Assembly (NCBI GenBank): GCA_038125725.1
Contig: JAYPEK010000042.1
Coordinates: 1-34,208, forward strand
DNA: 34,208 bases
Direction of reading: 5' to 3'
From: TMED8 sp038125725
GTDB lineage: Bacteria > Pseudomonadota > Alphaproteobacteria > Rhodospirillales > Casp-alpha2
Position numbers and translations under genes: made by a program. Position 1 is the stretch's first letter. Each line of letters starts with the position of its first letter. A model generated the notes under the pieces. That model was not told the origin of the DNA. It did no database searches and saw only the letters and a program-made list of their open reading frames with translations. Shown piece by piece: positions 7,815 to 17,210 of this stretch.

Positions 7815-8870
7815 CTATTGATGATGAGCGGTGAGCGCCAAGTCGCGGTTTTCCTCGAACCATTCAATGCTGGCCTCCAGGCCGTCCTGCAAGGTGACCA
7901 GCGTCTCGAAGCCCAGATGTTGCTTCAACTTGGCGGTATCGCAGTTGCGACGGGGCTGGCCGATCAGGTCGGTGTGTTGGAATGCCGGCTCGATCGCCAT
8001 GCCGCGCCGGCATCCGACAATGTCGCAGATCATCCGCGCCGTCTCAGCAACGGTCACTTCGTTGTCCTCGCCGATGTTGAGCGCGTCGGCAACGGCATGA
8101 CGCGCCGTGATCTCCAGCAGCCCGCGTGCGATATCATCGACATAGAGGAAAGACCGGCTTTGGCGGCCGTCGCCCCAGACCGGTAGTTTCCCATCGTCGC
8201 TCTCAAAGGCCTTGAGGATCAGCGCCGGCAGCACGTGCGAACTTTCCGGATTGAAGTTGTCGCGCGGACCGTAGGCATTGTAGGGGCGCGCAATGGCGGT
8301 TTCCAGGCCGTGCTCTTCGGCATAGCAGGCGGCCAGGAATTCCTCCATCCGCTTGGCCCAGCCGTAACCGGCATTGGTCGGTTCCGGCTGGTCGACGAAG
8401 CCCTCCGTCTCGGGCGTCGGCACCGTGCAATGGCGCGGATAGATGCAGGCCGAACTGGTGACCAAAAGACGCTCGGCGCCTGTCCGTTGAGCGGCGTCGA
8501 CAACGTTGAGGAAGGTCCGCATGTTGGCCTGGAATACCGTCGCCGGATGAGCGGCATTGTAGGATATGCCGCCGACGCTGGCCGCCAGGTTGAGCACCAC
8601 CGAGGTACCCTCCACGGCCGCTTCTGCCTCGGCGCGGGACGAGAGATTTAGCTGCCGGATCTCGACGTCGGATGCCAGGTGTTCAAGGAACGGCGGCGCC
8701 TTCTGGCGGGTCGGCACCACCGGCCGCGCCCCCAGTTCCAGCAATTGCTCGACCGCGTGCGAACCGATGAAGCCGCTGCCGCCGGTGACGCAGACCCGCC
8801 GACCGGAAAAATAAGCGCGGGTATCGGCATGAAAATTACTCGCCCGCACACGGCTTCGATAAACACCCAT
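7815..8870 (-). CDS. NAD-dependent sugar-nucleotide epimerase/dehydratase (extended SDR)
   Basis: A 351-residue extended short-chain dehydrogenase. It has the NAD-binding motif GGSGFIG (30-36), a catalytic Ser near 139-140 in TSSACIYP, and the YxxxK pair Tyr169/Lys173 (YGWAKRM). The ACIYP segment and the following PEPTNAGYGWAK resemble GDP-L-fucose synthase and related GDP-mannose epimerases, and RPYNAYGPRDNF is typical of the group. It probably makes an activated sugar for surface polysaccharide. The start at 8870 lies only 7 bases after the response regulator stop, so it seems to be the third gene of the kinase operon; the first 22 residues precede the Rossmann fold and are not conserved-looking. 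Confidence 0.85.
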   Translation of the reverse strand: MGVYRSRVRASNFHADTRAYFSGRRVCVTGGSGFIGSHAVEQLLELGARPVVPTRQKAPPFLEHLASDVEIRQLNLSSRAEAEAAVEGTSVVLNLAASVGGISYNAAHPATVFQANMRTFLNVVDAAQRTGAERLLVTSSACIYPRHCTVPTPETEGFVDQPEPTNAGYGWAKRMEEFLAACYAEEHGLETAIARPYNAYGPRDNFNPESSHVLPALILKAFESDDGKLPVWGDGRQSRSFLYVDDIARGLLEITARHAVADALNIGEDNEVTVAETARMICDIVGCRRGMAIEPAFQHTDLIGQPRRNCDTAKLKQHLGFETLVTLQDGLEASIEWFEENRDLALTAHHQ

Positions 8871-8877
8871 GGCCGGT

Positions 8878-9315
8878 TCAGCGCTTCATGCGCGTCGGGT
8901 CCATGGGGCCGGAGTCCAACGCCGACGCCATGCGGCTTTCCAGCATGTTTCGGGAAATGGGTTTCACCAGATAGCCGTGGATACCGGCGTTGACGGCGTC
9001 CTCGACGCTGTCCGAGCCGGCGTTGCCGGTAACGATCAGCACTGGCAGGTTGCTGAACTCAGGCATTTTCGCCGCACGCAGCTTGCGTACGAACTCGAAA
9101 CCGTTGATACCCGGCATGTCCAAATCGCAGATGATGAGGTTCGGCTTCTCCGGGTTTCGCGCCAGTTGGTTGAGACCGTCGGCGCCGTCGGAGGCTTCCT
9201 GGATACCGGAGACGCCGATGTCGATCAGCAGCCGGATCAGCAGCTTGCGCATGAACGGCTCGTCATCGATGATCAAGATCCTGAGGTCGTCGATCTGTTG
9301 CTTCGTCAACGGCAT
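8878..9315 (-). CDS. Single-domain CheY-like response regulator
   Basis: The 145-residue protein is a receiver domain with almost nothing added. The acidic pair is Asp17/Asp18 (LIIDDEP), the phospho-acceptor is Asp64 (ICDLDMPG), followed by Thr97 (IVTGN) and Lys118 (LVKPI). The frame is open upstream into the kinase end, but ATG 9315 (MPLTKQQ) is the natural start, with a GAGGGGG stretch upstream, and gives a 16-base gap after the kinase stop. With no output domain it probably acts by protein contact, or relays phosphate from the adjacent Hpt-bearing kinase. Confidence 0.9.
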   Translation of the reverse strand: MPLTKQQIDDLRILIIDDEPFMRKLLIRLLIDIGVSGIQEASDGADGLNQLARNPEKPNLIICDLDMPGINGFEFVRKLRAAKMPEFSNLPVLIVTGNAGSDSVEDAVNAGIHGYLVKPISRNMLESRMASALDSGPMDPTRMKR

Positions 9316-9331
9316 GGCGGATGTCGCCCCC

Positions 9332-11458
9332 TCACAGCCCGGCAATGTAATCCAAGACGTCTTTGACCAGCGGGTCAAGCCCGGGCATCAGCGCCTCGAC
9401 GGCCGCCCCGTCGCCGCCCTTGCCCGCTGCTTCCAGCGCCTCCGACAGGTCCGCCAAGGCCAGGGCGCCGACACTGCGCGCCGCCGACTTGAGCTTATGC
9501 GCCGCCGCGCCCACCGCGCCCGTATCGCCGGCTTCGAAGCCTGCGGTGATTTCAGCGGCGATATCGCGCGCCGGTTCGGCGAACTCGCCCAGGATTTCAC
9601 GAAATGTCTCGTCGTCGTCGCCGAACATGGCCTTCAAGACGCTGGGATCGACCGGTCCCTCCCCGGCCGTCGGAACCTCGGCCACCACCACCGGCTCCGC
9701 CGGCATCCCATCGTCGTCGCGCGGCGGAAGATAGGTTTCCAGCACGTCTTTCAGGCGCGCCATATCGAGCGGCTTGACCAGCACCGCGTCCATGCCGCTG
9801 GCCAAACACTGTTCTTCGTCCTCCTGCATGGCGCTGGCGGTGACCGCGACGATGGGAAGGCGGCGCGCCGGCTCTTCCTCGTCTCGGATTTTGCGCGCCA
9901 AGGTGTAGCCGTCCATGTTCGGCATGTGGCAATCGGTGAGCAAAAGCCCATAGGGCTTTTCCGCGAGCGCGGCGTAGGTCTCGGTGCCGTCGTCGACCGC
10001 CTCGCCGGCATAACCGAGCGTCCGCAACTGGCGCAGGATCACATCGCGGTTGGTCGGTGTGTCGTCGGCAACCAAGACCAGGCGGCCTTGGGCCAGCGCC
10101 TCTTCCAGCGTATCGGCCCGTTCGGCCCGGGCGACGAAACCTGAAAGCGATGCGGCTTCCTCCGGCGCCGGACGCCCCATCCGCCGCGCCACCGCATTGA
10201 CCAGCAAGGCGCGCCGCATCGGCGCCAGCGGCAGCGAATCAACGTGATCCAGCGCCGGCGGCGACGCGGAATCGGCATCGGTCAGGAACACCACCGGCTG
10301 CCCCGCCGCCGCGATTTCCGCCATGTCGCGCCCCGAGCCCCCGTCCGCCACCACCAACAGATCGACGCTCGCCGCCGGCAGCGCCGCGTCGGCGGCCAGG
10401 CGCTCGCTCACCGCGCCCCATTGCCCGAGATAGGCAGCGGCAACCCCGGCGTCCGCATCGGATGCAATGATGCCGACGGAAACGCCCTGGAGCGCCGCCG
10501 CATCGACCGTCGGCGCGTCGTCTGCGGCGACCAGCGGCAGCACCACCTGGAAGGTCGAGCCCTCCCCTTCGCGGCTTTCGACCGAAATTTCGCCGTCCAT
10601 CAGATCGGTCAGGTTCTTGCAGATGGAGAGGCCGAGCCCGGTGCCGCCGAACCGCCGAGTGGTCGAACTGTCGGCTTGGGTGAAGGGCTTGAACAGGTTG
10701 GCGACGGCGTCGGCCGACATGCCAATGCCGTGGTCGGTGACTCGAAAGCGCACGCGTTCGCCGTCGCGTTCGGCAAGGATGAGCACGCGGCTCTCGGCGT
10801 TCTCGTGGCCGCCTTCGGTGAACTTGACCGCATTGCCGGCGAGATTGAGCAGAATCTGCCTGAGCCGCACCGGATCGCCGACGACGCGCTCGGGCAGCGC
10901 CGGATCGACGAAAACCGCAACCTCCACCGCCTTTTCACGCGCCGCCGGAACCATCGTGTCGCCGACACCCTCGGCCACGTCGCGGATGGAATAGCTGATG
11001 CTCTCCAACTCCAGTTTGCCAGCCTCGATCTTGGAGAAATCGAGGATATCGTTGATGATGGTCAGCAGTGCGCCGGCCGACGAGCGCACCGTCGCCATCA
11101 TCTGGCGCTGGTCGTCGTCCAGGTCCGTTTGCACCAGCAGGTCGATCATGCCGACGATGCCGTTCATGGGCGTGCGGATTTCGTGGCTCATGGCGGCCAG
11201 GAAGGCGGCCTTGGCGCGGGTCGCGGCCTCGGCTTGCTTACGCGCCTCGCGCAGTTCGGCCTCCGAGCGGTCGCTCAAGCGGATCAGGCGCCGGGTTTCG
11301 CGAAACAGTTTCTCGTAGCCGCCGAGAAGCTCGCCGAAGGCCTCGGCGACCGCTTCGGGCGAGCCGCCGGCGACCTTGATTTCCTTGGCTTTCGCCAGAA
11401 GATCGACCTCTTGCTTGAAAAGGTCGAACTCGGGCACCGGTTTACGGGATTCGGGCAT
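9332..11458 (-). CDS. Hybrid sensor histidine kinase with receiver and Hpt domains
   Basis: The 708-residue protein has no membrane segment, so it is a cytoplasmic sensor. Order of parts: a helical, probably coiled-coil region (1-85); HisKA with His92 (AAMSHEIRTPMNG); HATPase with N-box Asn205/Asn209, DHGIGM (242-247) and GGTGLGLSI (271-279); a degenerate receiver (about 325-430, without a clear acceptor Asp); a complete receiver with Asp509 (LLLTDCHMPNMDG); and Hpt with His654 (AAHKLKSAARSVGA). This is a BarA/ArcB-like phosphorelay layout without a recognisable sensory domain. Start: ATG 11458 (MPESRKP) is preferred over upstream non-ATG codons. The response regulator gene follows after 16 bases. 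Confidence 0.9.
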   Translation of the reverse strand: MPESRKPVPEFDLFKQEVDLLAKAKEIKVAGGSPEAVAEAFGELLGGYEKLFRETRRLIRLSDRSEAELREARKQAEAATRAKAAFLAAMSHEIRTPMNGIVGMIDLLVQTDLDDDQRQMMATVRSSAGALLTIINDILDFSKIEAGKLELESISYSIRDVAEGVGDTMVPAAREKAVEVAVFVDPALPERVVGDPVRLRQILLNLAGNAVKFTEGGHENAESRVLILAERDGERVRFRVTDHGIGMSADAVANLFKPFTQADSSTTRRFGGTGLGLSICKNLTDLMDGEISVESREGEGSTFQVVLPLVAADDAPTVDAAALQGVSVGIIASDADAGVAAAYLGQWGAVSERLAADAALPAASVDLLVVADGGSGRDMAEIAAAGQPVVFLTDADSASPPALDHVDSLPLAPMRRALLVNAVARRMGRPAPEEAASLSGFVARAERADTLEEALAQGRLVLVADDTPTNRDVILRQLRTLGYAGEAVDDGTETYAALAEKPYGLLLTDCHMPNMDGYTLARKIRDEEEPARRLPIVAVTASAMQEDEEQCLASGMDAVLVKPLDMARLKDVLETYLPPRDDDGMPAEPVVVAEVPTAGEGPVDPSVLKAMFGDDDETFREILGEFAEPARDIAAEITAGFEAGDTGAVGAAAHKLKSAARSVGALALADLSEALEAAGKGGDGAAVEALMPGLDPLVKDVLDYIAGL

Positions 11459-11604
11459 GGCGCTCTTCACGTCCCTCGCGCGTCCACTGCGACGATCCGA
11501 CCAGCGTAGCCAGGAACCGCGCCGGCGGCAATGATCGGTGGCCATCGGCGATGGCGCGGTCTATCCTGCCCCACAGCTCGCGAAGGCGGGTTCGAGGAGG
11601 CGAC
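11459..11604. promoter_or_regulatory. Divergent intergenic region between the kinase operon and phaC
   Basis: This 146-base stretch separates two divergent start codons and must hold promoters for both directions. It has one short palindrome, GCCATC-GGC-GATGGC (11541-11555), which could be an operator. The phaC Shine-Dalgarno AGGAGG is at 11595-11600. I could not pick convincing -35/-10 pairs. Confidence 0.35.
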
Positions 11605-13401
11605 ATGGACGAAACGTCCAAGAAAACCGGGGATGCGGCGGACGCGGAGGAATTTTCCCGCGCCATGGCCAATTACGCCGAGCGCTCGCAGCGGATCATC
11701 AGCGCCTTCTACGACCGCCAGGCCAAGGACGGCGGTTTTCAGATTCCCGACCCGGCGGTGATTTCCAAGGCGTTTTTCGACGTCGGCGCGGCGATGATGG
11801 CCGATCCGGCGAAGTTGATGGAAGCCCAGGCGCAATTGTTCCAGGGCTACGCCAAGCTGTGGGAACAGACGGCCAAGCGCCTCGCCGGCGAGGCAGCCGA
11901 GCCGGTGGTGGCGCCCGCCAAGGACGACCGCCGCTTCAAGGACAAGGCCTGGGAAGAACAGGCCCTCTACGACACCATCAAGCAGGCCTATCTGCTGAGT
12001 GCCAACTGGATTCAGCAGGCCGTGCGCGACGTCGATGGCATCGACCCGAAAACCCGCGAGAAGGCGGAGTTCTATACCCGCCAATTCGTCGATGCCATGG
12101 CACCGACCAATTTCGCCGCCACCAACCCGAAGGTGCTGGAACGCACCATCGAGAGCAAGGGCGAGAACCTGGTGAAGGGCCTCGACCACCTGCTCAAGGA
12201 TCTGGAAGCCGGCGAAGGGCAGTTGCGCATTTCCATGACCGACGCGGACGCCTTCAAGCTGGGCGAGAACGTCGCCTCGTCGCCGGGCAAGGTGGTCTAC
12301 CAGAACGACCTGATGCAGTTGCTGCAATACCAGGCGAGCACCGAGAAAGTCGCCAAGGCGCCGCTGCTGATCGTGCCGCCGTGGATCAACAAATTCTACA
12401 TCCTCGACCTGCAGCCGAAGAATTCCTTCATCAAGTGGGCCGTCGACCAGGGCCACACGGTGTTCGTCATTTCCTGGGTCAACCCCGACGAGAGCCTGTC
12501 GCACAAGCGTTTCGACGACTACATGCTGGAAGGCCCGCTGGAAGCCATCGGCAAGGTGCTGGAGATGACCGGCGAGAAGAAACTCAACCTCATCGGCTAT
12601 TGCATCGGCGGCACGCTGACCGCCTGCACGCTGGCCTACATGGCGGCGAAGGGCGACGACCGGGTGAAATCGGCGACCTTCTTCACCACCATGGTGGATT
12701 TCAAGGAACCGGGCGAGCTTGGCGTCTTCATCGACGACGAGCAGCTTGAGCGGCTCGACGACTACATGGCCAAGACCGGCTACCTGGACGGCAAGCACAT
12801 GTCGCAGGTGTTCAACCTGATGCGCGACAACGACCTGATCTGGTCGTTCGTGGTCAACAACTACCTGATGGGGCGCGAGCCGCTGGCCTTCGATCTGCTG
12901 TACTGGAACGCCGACAACACCCGCATGCCGGCGATGATGCACTCGCTCTACCTGCGCCAGATGTATCTGGAGAACAAACTGGTGGAACCGGGCGGCATCA
13001 CCCTCGACGACGTCGAACTCGACCTCGGCAAGATTTCCGTTCCGACCTATATCGTTTCCACCCGCGAGGACCATATCGCGCCCTGGAAATCCACCTACTC
13101 GGCGACACAGCTCTATAAGGGCAATATCCGGTTCGTGCTTTCGGCGTCGGGCCATATCGCCGGCATCGTCAATCCGCCGGCGGCCAAGAAGTACCGCTAT
13201 TGGACCAACACCAAAACCCCCGCCGACCCGGACGCCTGGTTCGCCGGCGCGCGCCAGCATGACGGATCGTGGTGGAACGACTGGCAGAAATGGGTGAAAA
13301 AGCATGCCGGCGGCGAGACCGACGCGCGTGCACCCGGCTGCGGCGTCTTCGATCCCATCGAGGACACCCCCGGATCATACGTGAAGGTTCGGCTGAGCTG
13401 A
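11605..13401 (+). CDS. phaC: Class I poly(3-hydroxyalkanoate) synthase
   Basis: The 598-residue protein is of usual class I length. The lipase-like box is GYCIGG with nucleophile Cys333; Asp489 (STREDHIAPW) and His517 (SGHIAGIVNPP) complete the triad. NKFYILDLQPKNSFIKWAV and the tryptophan-rich C-terminus (SWWNDWQKWV) are also typical. It polymerises (R)-3-hydroxyacyl-CoA into storage granules. Start: the frame is open from 11551, but ATG 11605 sits 4 bases after a perfect AGGAGG. No phaA, phaB or phasin gene is adjacent. The next gene begins 13 bases later, so read-through into the phosphatase gene is possible. Confidence 0.95.
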   Translation: MDETSKKTGDAADAEEFSRAMANYAERSQRIISAFYDRQAKDGGFQIPDPAVISKAFFDVGAAMMADPAKLMEAQAQLFQGYAKLWEQTAKRLAGEAAEPVVAPAKDDRRFKDKAWEEQALYDTIKQAYLLSANWIQQAVRDVDGIDPKTREKAEFYTRQFVDAMAPTNFAATNPKVLERTIESKGENLVKGLDHLLKDLEAGEGQLRISMTDADAFKLGENVASSPGKVVYQNDLMQLLQYQASTEKVAKAPLLIVPPWINKFYILDLQPKNSFIKWAVDQGHTVFVISWVNPDESLSHKRFDDYMLEGPLEAIGKVLEMTGEKKLNLIGYCIGGTLTACTLAYMAAKGDDRVKSATFFTTMVDFKEPGELGVFIDDEQLERLDDYMAKTGYLDGKHMSQVFNLMRDNDLIWSFVVNNYLMGREPLAFDLLYWNADNTRMPAMMHSLYLRQMYLENKLVEPGGITLDDVELDLGKISVPTYIVSTREDHIAPWKSTYSATQLYKGNIRFVLSASGHIAGIVNPPAAKKYRYWTNTKTPADPDAWFAGARQHDGSWWNDWQKWVKKHAGGETDARAPGCGVFDPIEDTPGSYVKVRLS

Positions 13402-13414
13402 GCCGCGCCCCGAC

Positions 13415-15184
13415 ATGGACCAGAACAGCCGGCATGAGATGAGCATTACCGAAGAAAAGCAGGTCTACGACCACCTGGAACTGCTGTCCGAGATGAGCGC
13501 GGACTTCGCCTCGACGCTCGACATCAACGCGTCCCTGATGCGCGCGGTGGCGCATATCACCAGCTACGTCGGCGCCGAGGGCGGCGCGCTCTTTATGCTT
13601 GAGGAAGACGGCACCAAGCTGGTCTGCCGCGCCTGCGTCGGGCCTTCCGACATCACCGGGCTTTCGCTGCCGTCCGACCAGGGCATCGTCGGGCGCTCGG
13701 TGCAGGACAACCGCGCCGAAATGATCCGCGACGCCCAGAACGACGAGCGTTTCTACAAGGGCATCGACGAGGAATCGGGCACCACCACGCTCTCCATCCT
13801 GTGCGCGCCGATGAGCGTCAAGGACGAGCGCATCGGCGCCATCGAACTGATCAACAAGAAATCCGATGACGGCCTGTTCGAAGAGCAGGACTTGCACCTC
13901 TTGAGCGCCATGGCGTCCTCGGCGGCGCTGGCGGTGCTCAACGCGCGTATGGCAGAAGCCTTGGTCGAACAGGAAAGGCTGGCGCGGGAATTGGAGCTGG
14001 CGGCGGAGATTCAGCGCTCGCTGCTGCCCGACGAACCGGCGCCCGGCTATCCCGTCGCCGGCGTCAATTTCCCGGCGCGCACGGTGTCGGGCGATTTCTT
14101 CGACTTCTTCGAACTGGAAGACGGCCGCATTTGCTTCAACCTGGGCGACGTCTCGGGCAAGGGCATGAACGCGGCGCTATTGATGGCCAAGACCGCGAGC
14201 CTGTATCGCTGCCTCGGAAAGACCATCGAAAGCCCCGGCAAGCTTTTGGCCCGCGTCAACGAGGAGATTTGCGAAACCGCGGCGCGCGGCATGTTCGTCA
14301 CCATGATCGGCGGCATCTACGATCCGCGCACGCGCCAACTGGTGATCGCCAACGCCGGGCACGAGCCGCCGTTGGTGCAGCAGGCGGACGGATCTTTCGA
14401 CGCGCTGCCCGCCGACGCGCCGCCGATCGGCATTTCGCCGTTCCTGGTCGGCGACGATGGCTATCCGGAAGAGACCATCGACCTGCTGGACGCCGGTTTC
14501 TTCGTCTTCACCGACGGGGTGACAGAGGGCTACACGGAAACCGGCGCCGAGTTGGAGGTGGACGGGGTCAAAAGCGCCCTCACCGCCAGCCGCGAGCGGC
14601 CCATCGGTGAGCGCCTGGCCGAGATCGCCGGGCTGATCAACCGAGGCGGCAGCGCGCTGCGCGACGACCTGACGCTGGTCGGCATCGACGGCGCGGTGAA
14701 GCTGGACCTGCCGGACACGCCGCAGGAAACCCTCGAGGATGCCGGCGGGCAATCGATTGCCGCAATCAAGGTGCCGTCCCGGCCCGATCGGCTGCGCATC
14801 GTCCGCCAGATGGTGCGCGAGGCCGCGGCACTGGCGGGCTTCGGCGATGCCGAGACACGCGACATCGTGCTGGTCGTCGACGAAGCGCTGCAGAACGTCA
14901 TCCGCCACGGCTACGGCGGCGCCGGCGACGGCGAGATCGAGGTCACCATCGGCTTCCTGGACGGCAGCCTGGCCATCGACGTGCGCGATTGGGCGCCGAC
15001 CGTCGATCCGGCCACGGTAAAGCCGCGCGACCTGGACGATATCCGCCCTGGCGGGCTCGGTACGCACATCATCCGCGAGATCATGGACGAGGTGGAATTC
15101 CTGACACCGCCGAAGGATGGCGGTAACCTGCTAAGGATGATAAAACATTTGCAACAATCCCAGCCGGACAGGCGAAAAGATTAG
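13415..15184 (+). CDS. GAF-SpoIIE phosphatase with C-terminal RsbW-like ATPase domain
   Basis: This 589-residue protein joins three parts. A GAF sensor spans about 25-175. A PP2C-type SpoIIE phosphatase spans about 195-395, with metal-site motifs SGDFFDFF (225-232), GDVSGKGMNAAL (244-255), DGVTEGY and RDDLTLV. A HATPase_c domain of the anti-sigma/RsbW type occupies about 455-580 (VDEALQNVIRHGYGG, then GGLGTHIIREIMDEV). Such proteins run partner switches: the phosphatase dephosphorylates a STAS antagonist and the kinase-like domain rephosphorylates it or binds it. The next gene, 17 bases on, encodes a STAS protein, the obvious partner. Translation could also start at the ATG at 13439; no strong ribosome site decides. 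Confidence 0.9.
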   Translation: MDQNSRHEMSITEEKQVYDHLELLSEMSADFASTLDINASLMRAVAHITSYVGAEGGALFMLEEDGTKLVCRACVGPSDITGLSLPSDQGIVGRSVQDNRAEMIRDAQNDERFYKGIDEESGTTTLSILCAPMSVKDERIGAIELINKKSDDGLFEEQDLHLLSAMASSAALAVLNARMAEALVEQERLARELELAAEIQRSLLPDEPAPGYPVAGVNFPARTVSGDFFDFFELEDGRICFNLGDVSGKGMNAALLMAKTASLYRCLGKTIESPGKLLARVNEEICETAARGMFVTMIGGIYDPRTRQLVIANAGHEPPLVQQADGSFDALPADAPPIGISPFLVGDDGYPEETIDLLDAGFFVFTDGVTEGYTETGAELEVDGVKSALTASRERPIGERLAEIAGLINRGGSALRDDLTLVGIDGAVKLDLPDTPQETLEDAGGQSIAAIKVPSRPDRLRIVRQMVREAAALAGFGDAETRDIVLVVDEALQNVIRHGYGGAGDGEIEVTIGFLDGSLAIDVRDWAPTVDPATVKPRDLDDIRPGGLGTHIIREIMDEVEFLTPPKDGGNLLRMIKHLQQSQPDRRKD

Positions 15185-15201
15185 GAAACCGGGGAATCGG
15201 C

Positions 15202-15534
15202 ATGAACTACCAAACGAGGGAAGAACAAGGCGCGATGGTGGTTGCCTTCGAAGGCGACGTTGACCTTCAGTCGTCACCGGACGCGCGAAAAGTGCTGCTT
15301 GAGGCGGTCGGCAAGGGCATGCCGATCATGGTCGACTTGAGCGGCGTCGGCTATATCGATTCATCCGGGGTGGCATCCCTGGTCGAAAGCTTCCAGGCGG
15401 CCCGCAAGGCCGGACAGAACCTGATCCTGGTCTCCGTCAGCGACGGCGCCAAGCGGGTGCTCGAACTGGCCCGGCTCGACAAGGTGTTCACCATCTGCGA
15501 CACCCTGGAAGACGGTCTCGCCAAGGTCGGCTGA
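15202..15534 (+). CDS. STAS-domain anti-sigma factor antagonist / MlaB-like protein
   Basis: The 110-residue protein is a single STAS domain. It keeps the phosphorylatable motif VGYIDSSGVASL (Asp53, Ser54, Ser55), as in SpoIIAA and RsbV. It lies between the SpoIIE phosphatase and MlaE. Two readings fit: substrate of the upstream phosphatase/kinase, or the MlaB subunit that binds the MlaF ATPase (MlaB is also STAS). E. coli-type MlaB is not known to be controlled by such phosphorylation, so the retained serine favours the partner-switch role, though one protein might do both. Confidence 0.88.
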   Translation: MNYQTREEQGAMVVAFEGDVDLQSSPDARKVLLEAVGKGMPIMVDLSGVGYIDSSGVASLVESFQAARKAGQNLILVSVSDGAKRVLELARLDKVFTICDTLEDGLAKVG

Positions 15535-15553
15535 GGCCGCCGGGCAACGCAGC

Positions 15554-16369
15554 ATGGACGGCGATAAACCCACCAATCCGCTTCTCAGTGCCGTCGACCG
15601 GCTCGGGCGCAATGCCGTGCACGGCATCGAGGAAGTCGGTAACGGCGGCGTCATGGTCTCCGAGAGCATCTACTGGCTGATCTTCGGCCCCAAGCAGGGC
15701 CAGCCGGTGCGCCTCAACGCCATCATCGAACAAATGATGGGGGTCGGTATTACCGCCATCCCGATCATCGCCATGCTGGCCGGCGCCATTTCTGTGACCC
15801 TCGCCATCCAGGGCATCTACACGCTTCGCATCTTCGGCGCCGAAAGCCATGTCACCGCCGGGCTTGGCTTCGTCGTGGTGCGCGAATTCGCGCCGATGAT
15901 CACCGGTATCCTGGTCGCCGGGCGCTCAGGCTCCGCCCTGGCGGCACGCATCGGCACCATGAAGATCAACCAGGAGATCGACGCCCTTAAGGTGATGGGC
16001 ATCAATCCCGTGCGCTATCTGGTGGCACCGCCGCTGATCGCCATGCTGATCATGGTTCCCTGCCTGACAATGATGAGCAACGTGGTCGGACTGTTCCTGG
16101 CCGGTATCTACATCAATCTGGAACTGTCCATCTCGCTCGCCGCCTACCTGGACGGGCTGATCGACGTATTGACGGTCAACGACATTTTCCACGGCCTCGG
16201 CAAGAGCGTCCTCTACGCCATCGAGATTGCCGTCATCGGTGTCGTTAACGGCGCCGGCGTGCAGGGCGGCGCCGAAGGCGTCGGCAAGGCGACGACGCGC
16301 TCCGTGGTGCAGGCCATTTCCGCAATCATCGTGACGGCGATGGTCGTCGTCATCGTTTCCACCTTCTGA
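15554..16369 (+). CDS. mlaE: MlaE-family phospholipid ABC transporter permease
   Basis: At 271 residues it has the length and segments of MlaE/YrbE: MLAGAISVTLAIQG, GFVVVREFAPMITGILVAGRSGSALAARIGTMKINQEIDALKVMGINPVRYLVAPPL (about 96-153), and several later membrane helices ending in VVVIVSTF. MlaE forms the inner-membrane channel that works with MlaF (ATPase), MlaD (MCE ring) and MlaB (STAS). It starts 19 bases after the STAS gene and ends 13 bases before mlaF. It starts with a hydrophilic segment of about 45 residues before the first helices. Confidence 0.92.
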   Translation: MDGDKPTNPLLSAVDRLGRNAVHGIEEVGNGGVMVSESIYWLIFGPKQGQPVRLNAIIEQMMGVGITAIPIIAMLAGAISVTLAIQGIYTLRIFGAESHVTAGLGFVVVREFAPMITGILVAGRSGSALAARIGTMKINQEIDALKVMGINPVRYLVAPPLIAMLIMVPCLTMMSNVVGLFLAGIYINLELSISLAAYLDGLIDVLTVNDIFHGLGKSVLYAIEIAVIGVVNGAGVQGGAEGVGKATTRSVVQAISAIIVTAMVVVIVSTF

Positions 16370-16382
16370 CGGGGACCGGCCG

Positions 16383-17210
16383 ATGCCCAACGACACGCCG
16401 GCAAACGTCATCGAAGTCCAGGACCTGGTCACCCATTACGGCGAGCGGGAGATCCTCAAGGGTATCACCATGAGCGTCCGCGAGGGCGAGATCATGGTCA
16501 TCATGGGCGGCTCGGGGTCGGGCAAGTCGACCCTGCTGCGCCACCTGATGGCATTGGAGACCAAGACGTCGGGGACGATGAAGATTCTCGGCGACGACAT
16601 CGATCATTTGAACGGGCGCCAATTCGTCGAACTGCGCAAGAAACTCGGCGTCGCCTTCCAGGGCGGCGCGCTGTTCAGTTCCATGACCGTCGGCGAAAAC
16701 GTCATGCTGCCGCTCTATGAGCACACCGGCCTGGACCGCAAGACCATGGAGATCATGGCGCGCATGAAGCTGGAGGTTGTCGAACTGGGCGGTTTCGAGA
16801 ACCTGATGCCGTCCGAGCTTTCCGGCGGCATGATCAAGCGCGCCGCCTTCGCCCGCGCCATGGTCATGGACCCGCACATCATGTTCTGCGACGAGCCCTC
16901 GGCCGGTCTCGACCCAGCCGTGGCGTCGGCGCTCGACGATCTGATCCTGCGGCTCCGCGACGCCATGGGCATGAGCATCGTCGTCGTCACCCACGAACTG
17001 GACAGTGCCTTCAAGATCGCCGACCGGATTACCATCCTCGACCGCGGCCATATCCTGATGGTCGGCACCGTCGAGGAAATACGGAACTCCGACAACGAAC
17101 GCATATACAACCTTCTCAACCGCGTCCCGGACAGCGACGCCATCGATCCGGACGAATACCTGGCGCGTTTGACCGGAGAGAAGCACGAAGTAGGGAATCA
17201 GCCGCTATGA
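16383..17210 (+). CDS. mlaF: MlaF-family ABC transporter ATPase
   Basis: The 275-residue ATPase has Walker A GGSGSGKSTLL (about 43-53), a Q-loop in VAFQGGALFSSMTV, the signature LSGGMIKRAAFARAM, Walker B IMFCDEPSAGLDP and the switch histidine in VVVTHELDSAF. The FQGGALFSSMTVGENV stretch is typical of MlaF. It powers phospholipid movement through MlaE. Its stop overlaps the mlaD start (ATGA at 17207), a sign of translational coupling. Confidence 0.93.
   Translation: MPNDTPANVIEVQDLVTHYGEREILKGITMSVREGEIMVIMGGSGSGKSTLLRHLMALETKTSGTMKILGDDIDHLNGRQFVELRKKLGVAFQGGALFSSMTVGENVMLPLYEHTGLDRKTMEIMARMKLEVVELGGFENLMPSELSGGMIKRAAFARAMVMDPHIMFCDEPSAGLDPAVASALDDLILRLRDAMGMSIVVVTHELDSAFKIADRITILDRGHILMVGTVEEIRNSDNERIYNLLNRVPDSDAIDPDEYLARLTGEKHEVGNQPL

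Noticed and set aside
11467..13305. Minus-strand open frame of over 600 codons opposite phaC.
   Set aside because: It is the antisense of PHA synthase, which has the full catalytic triad; no family resemblance on the other strand.
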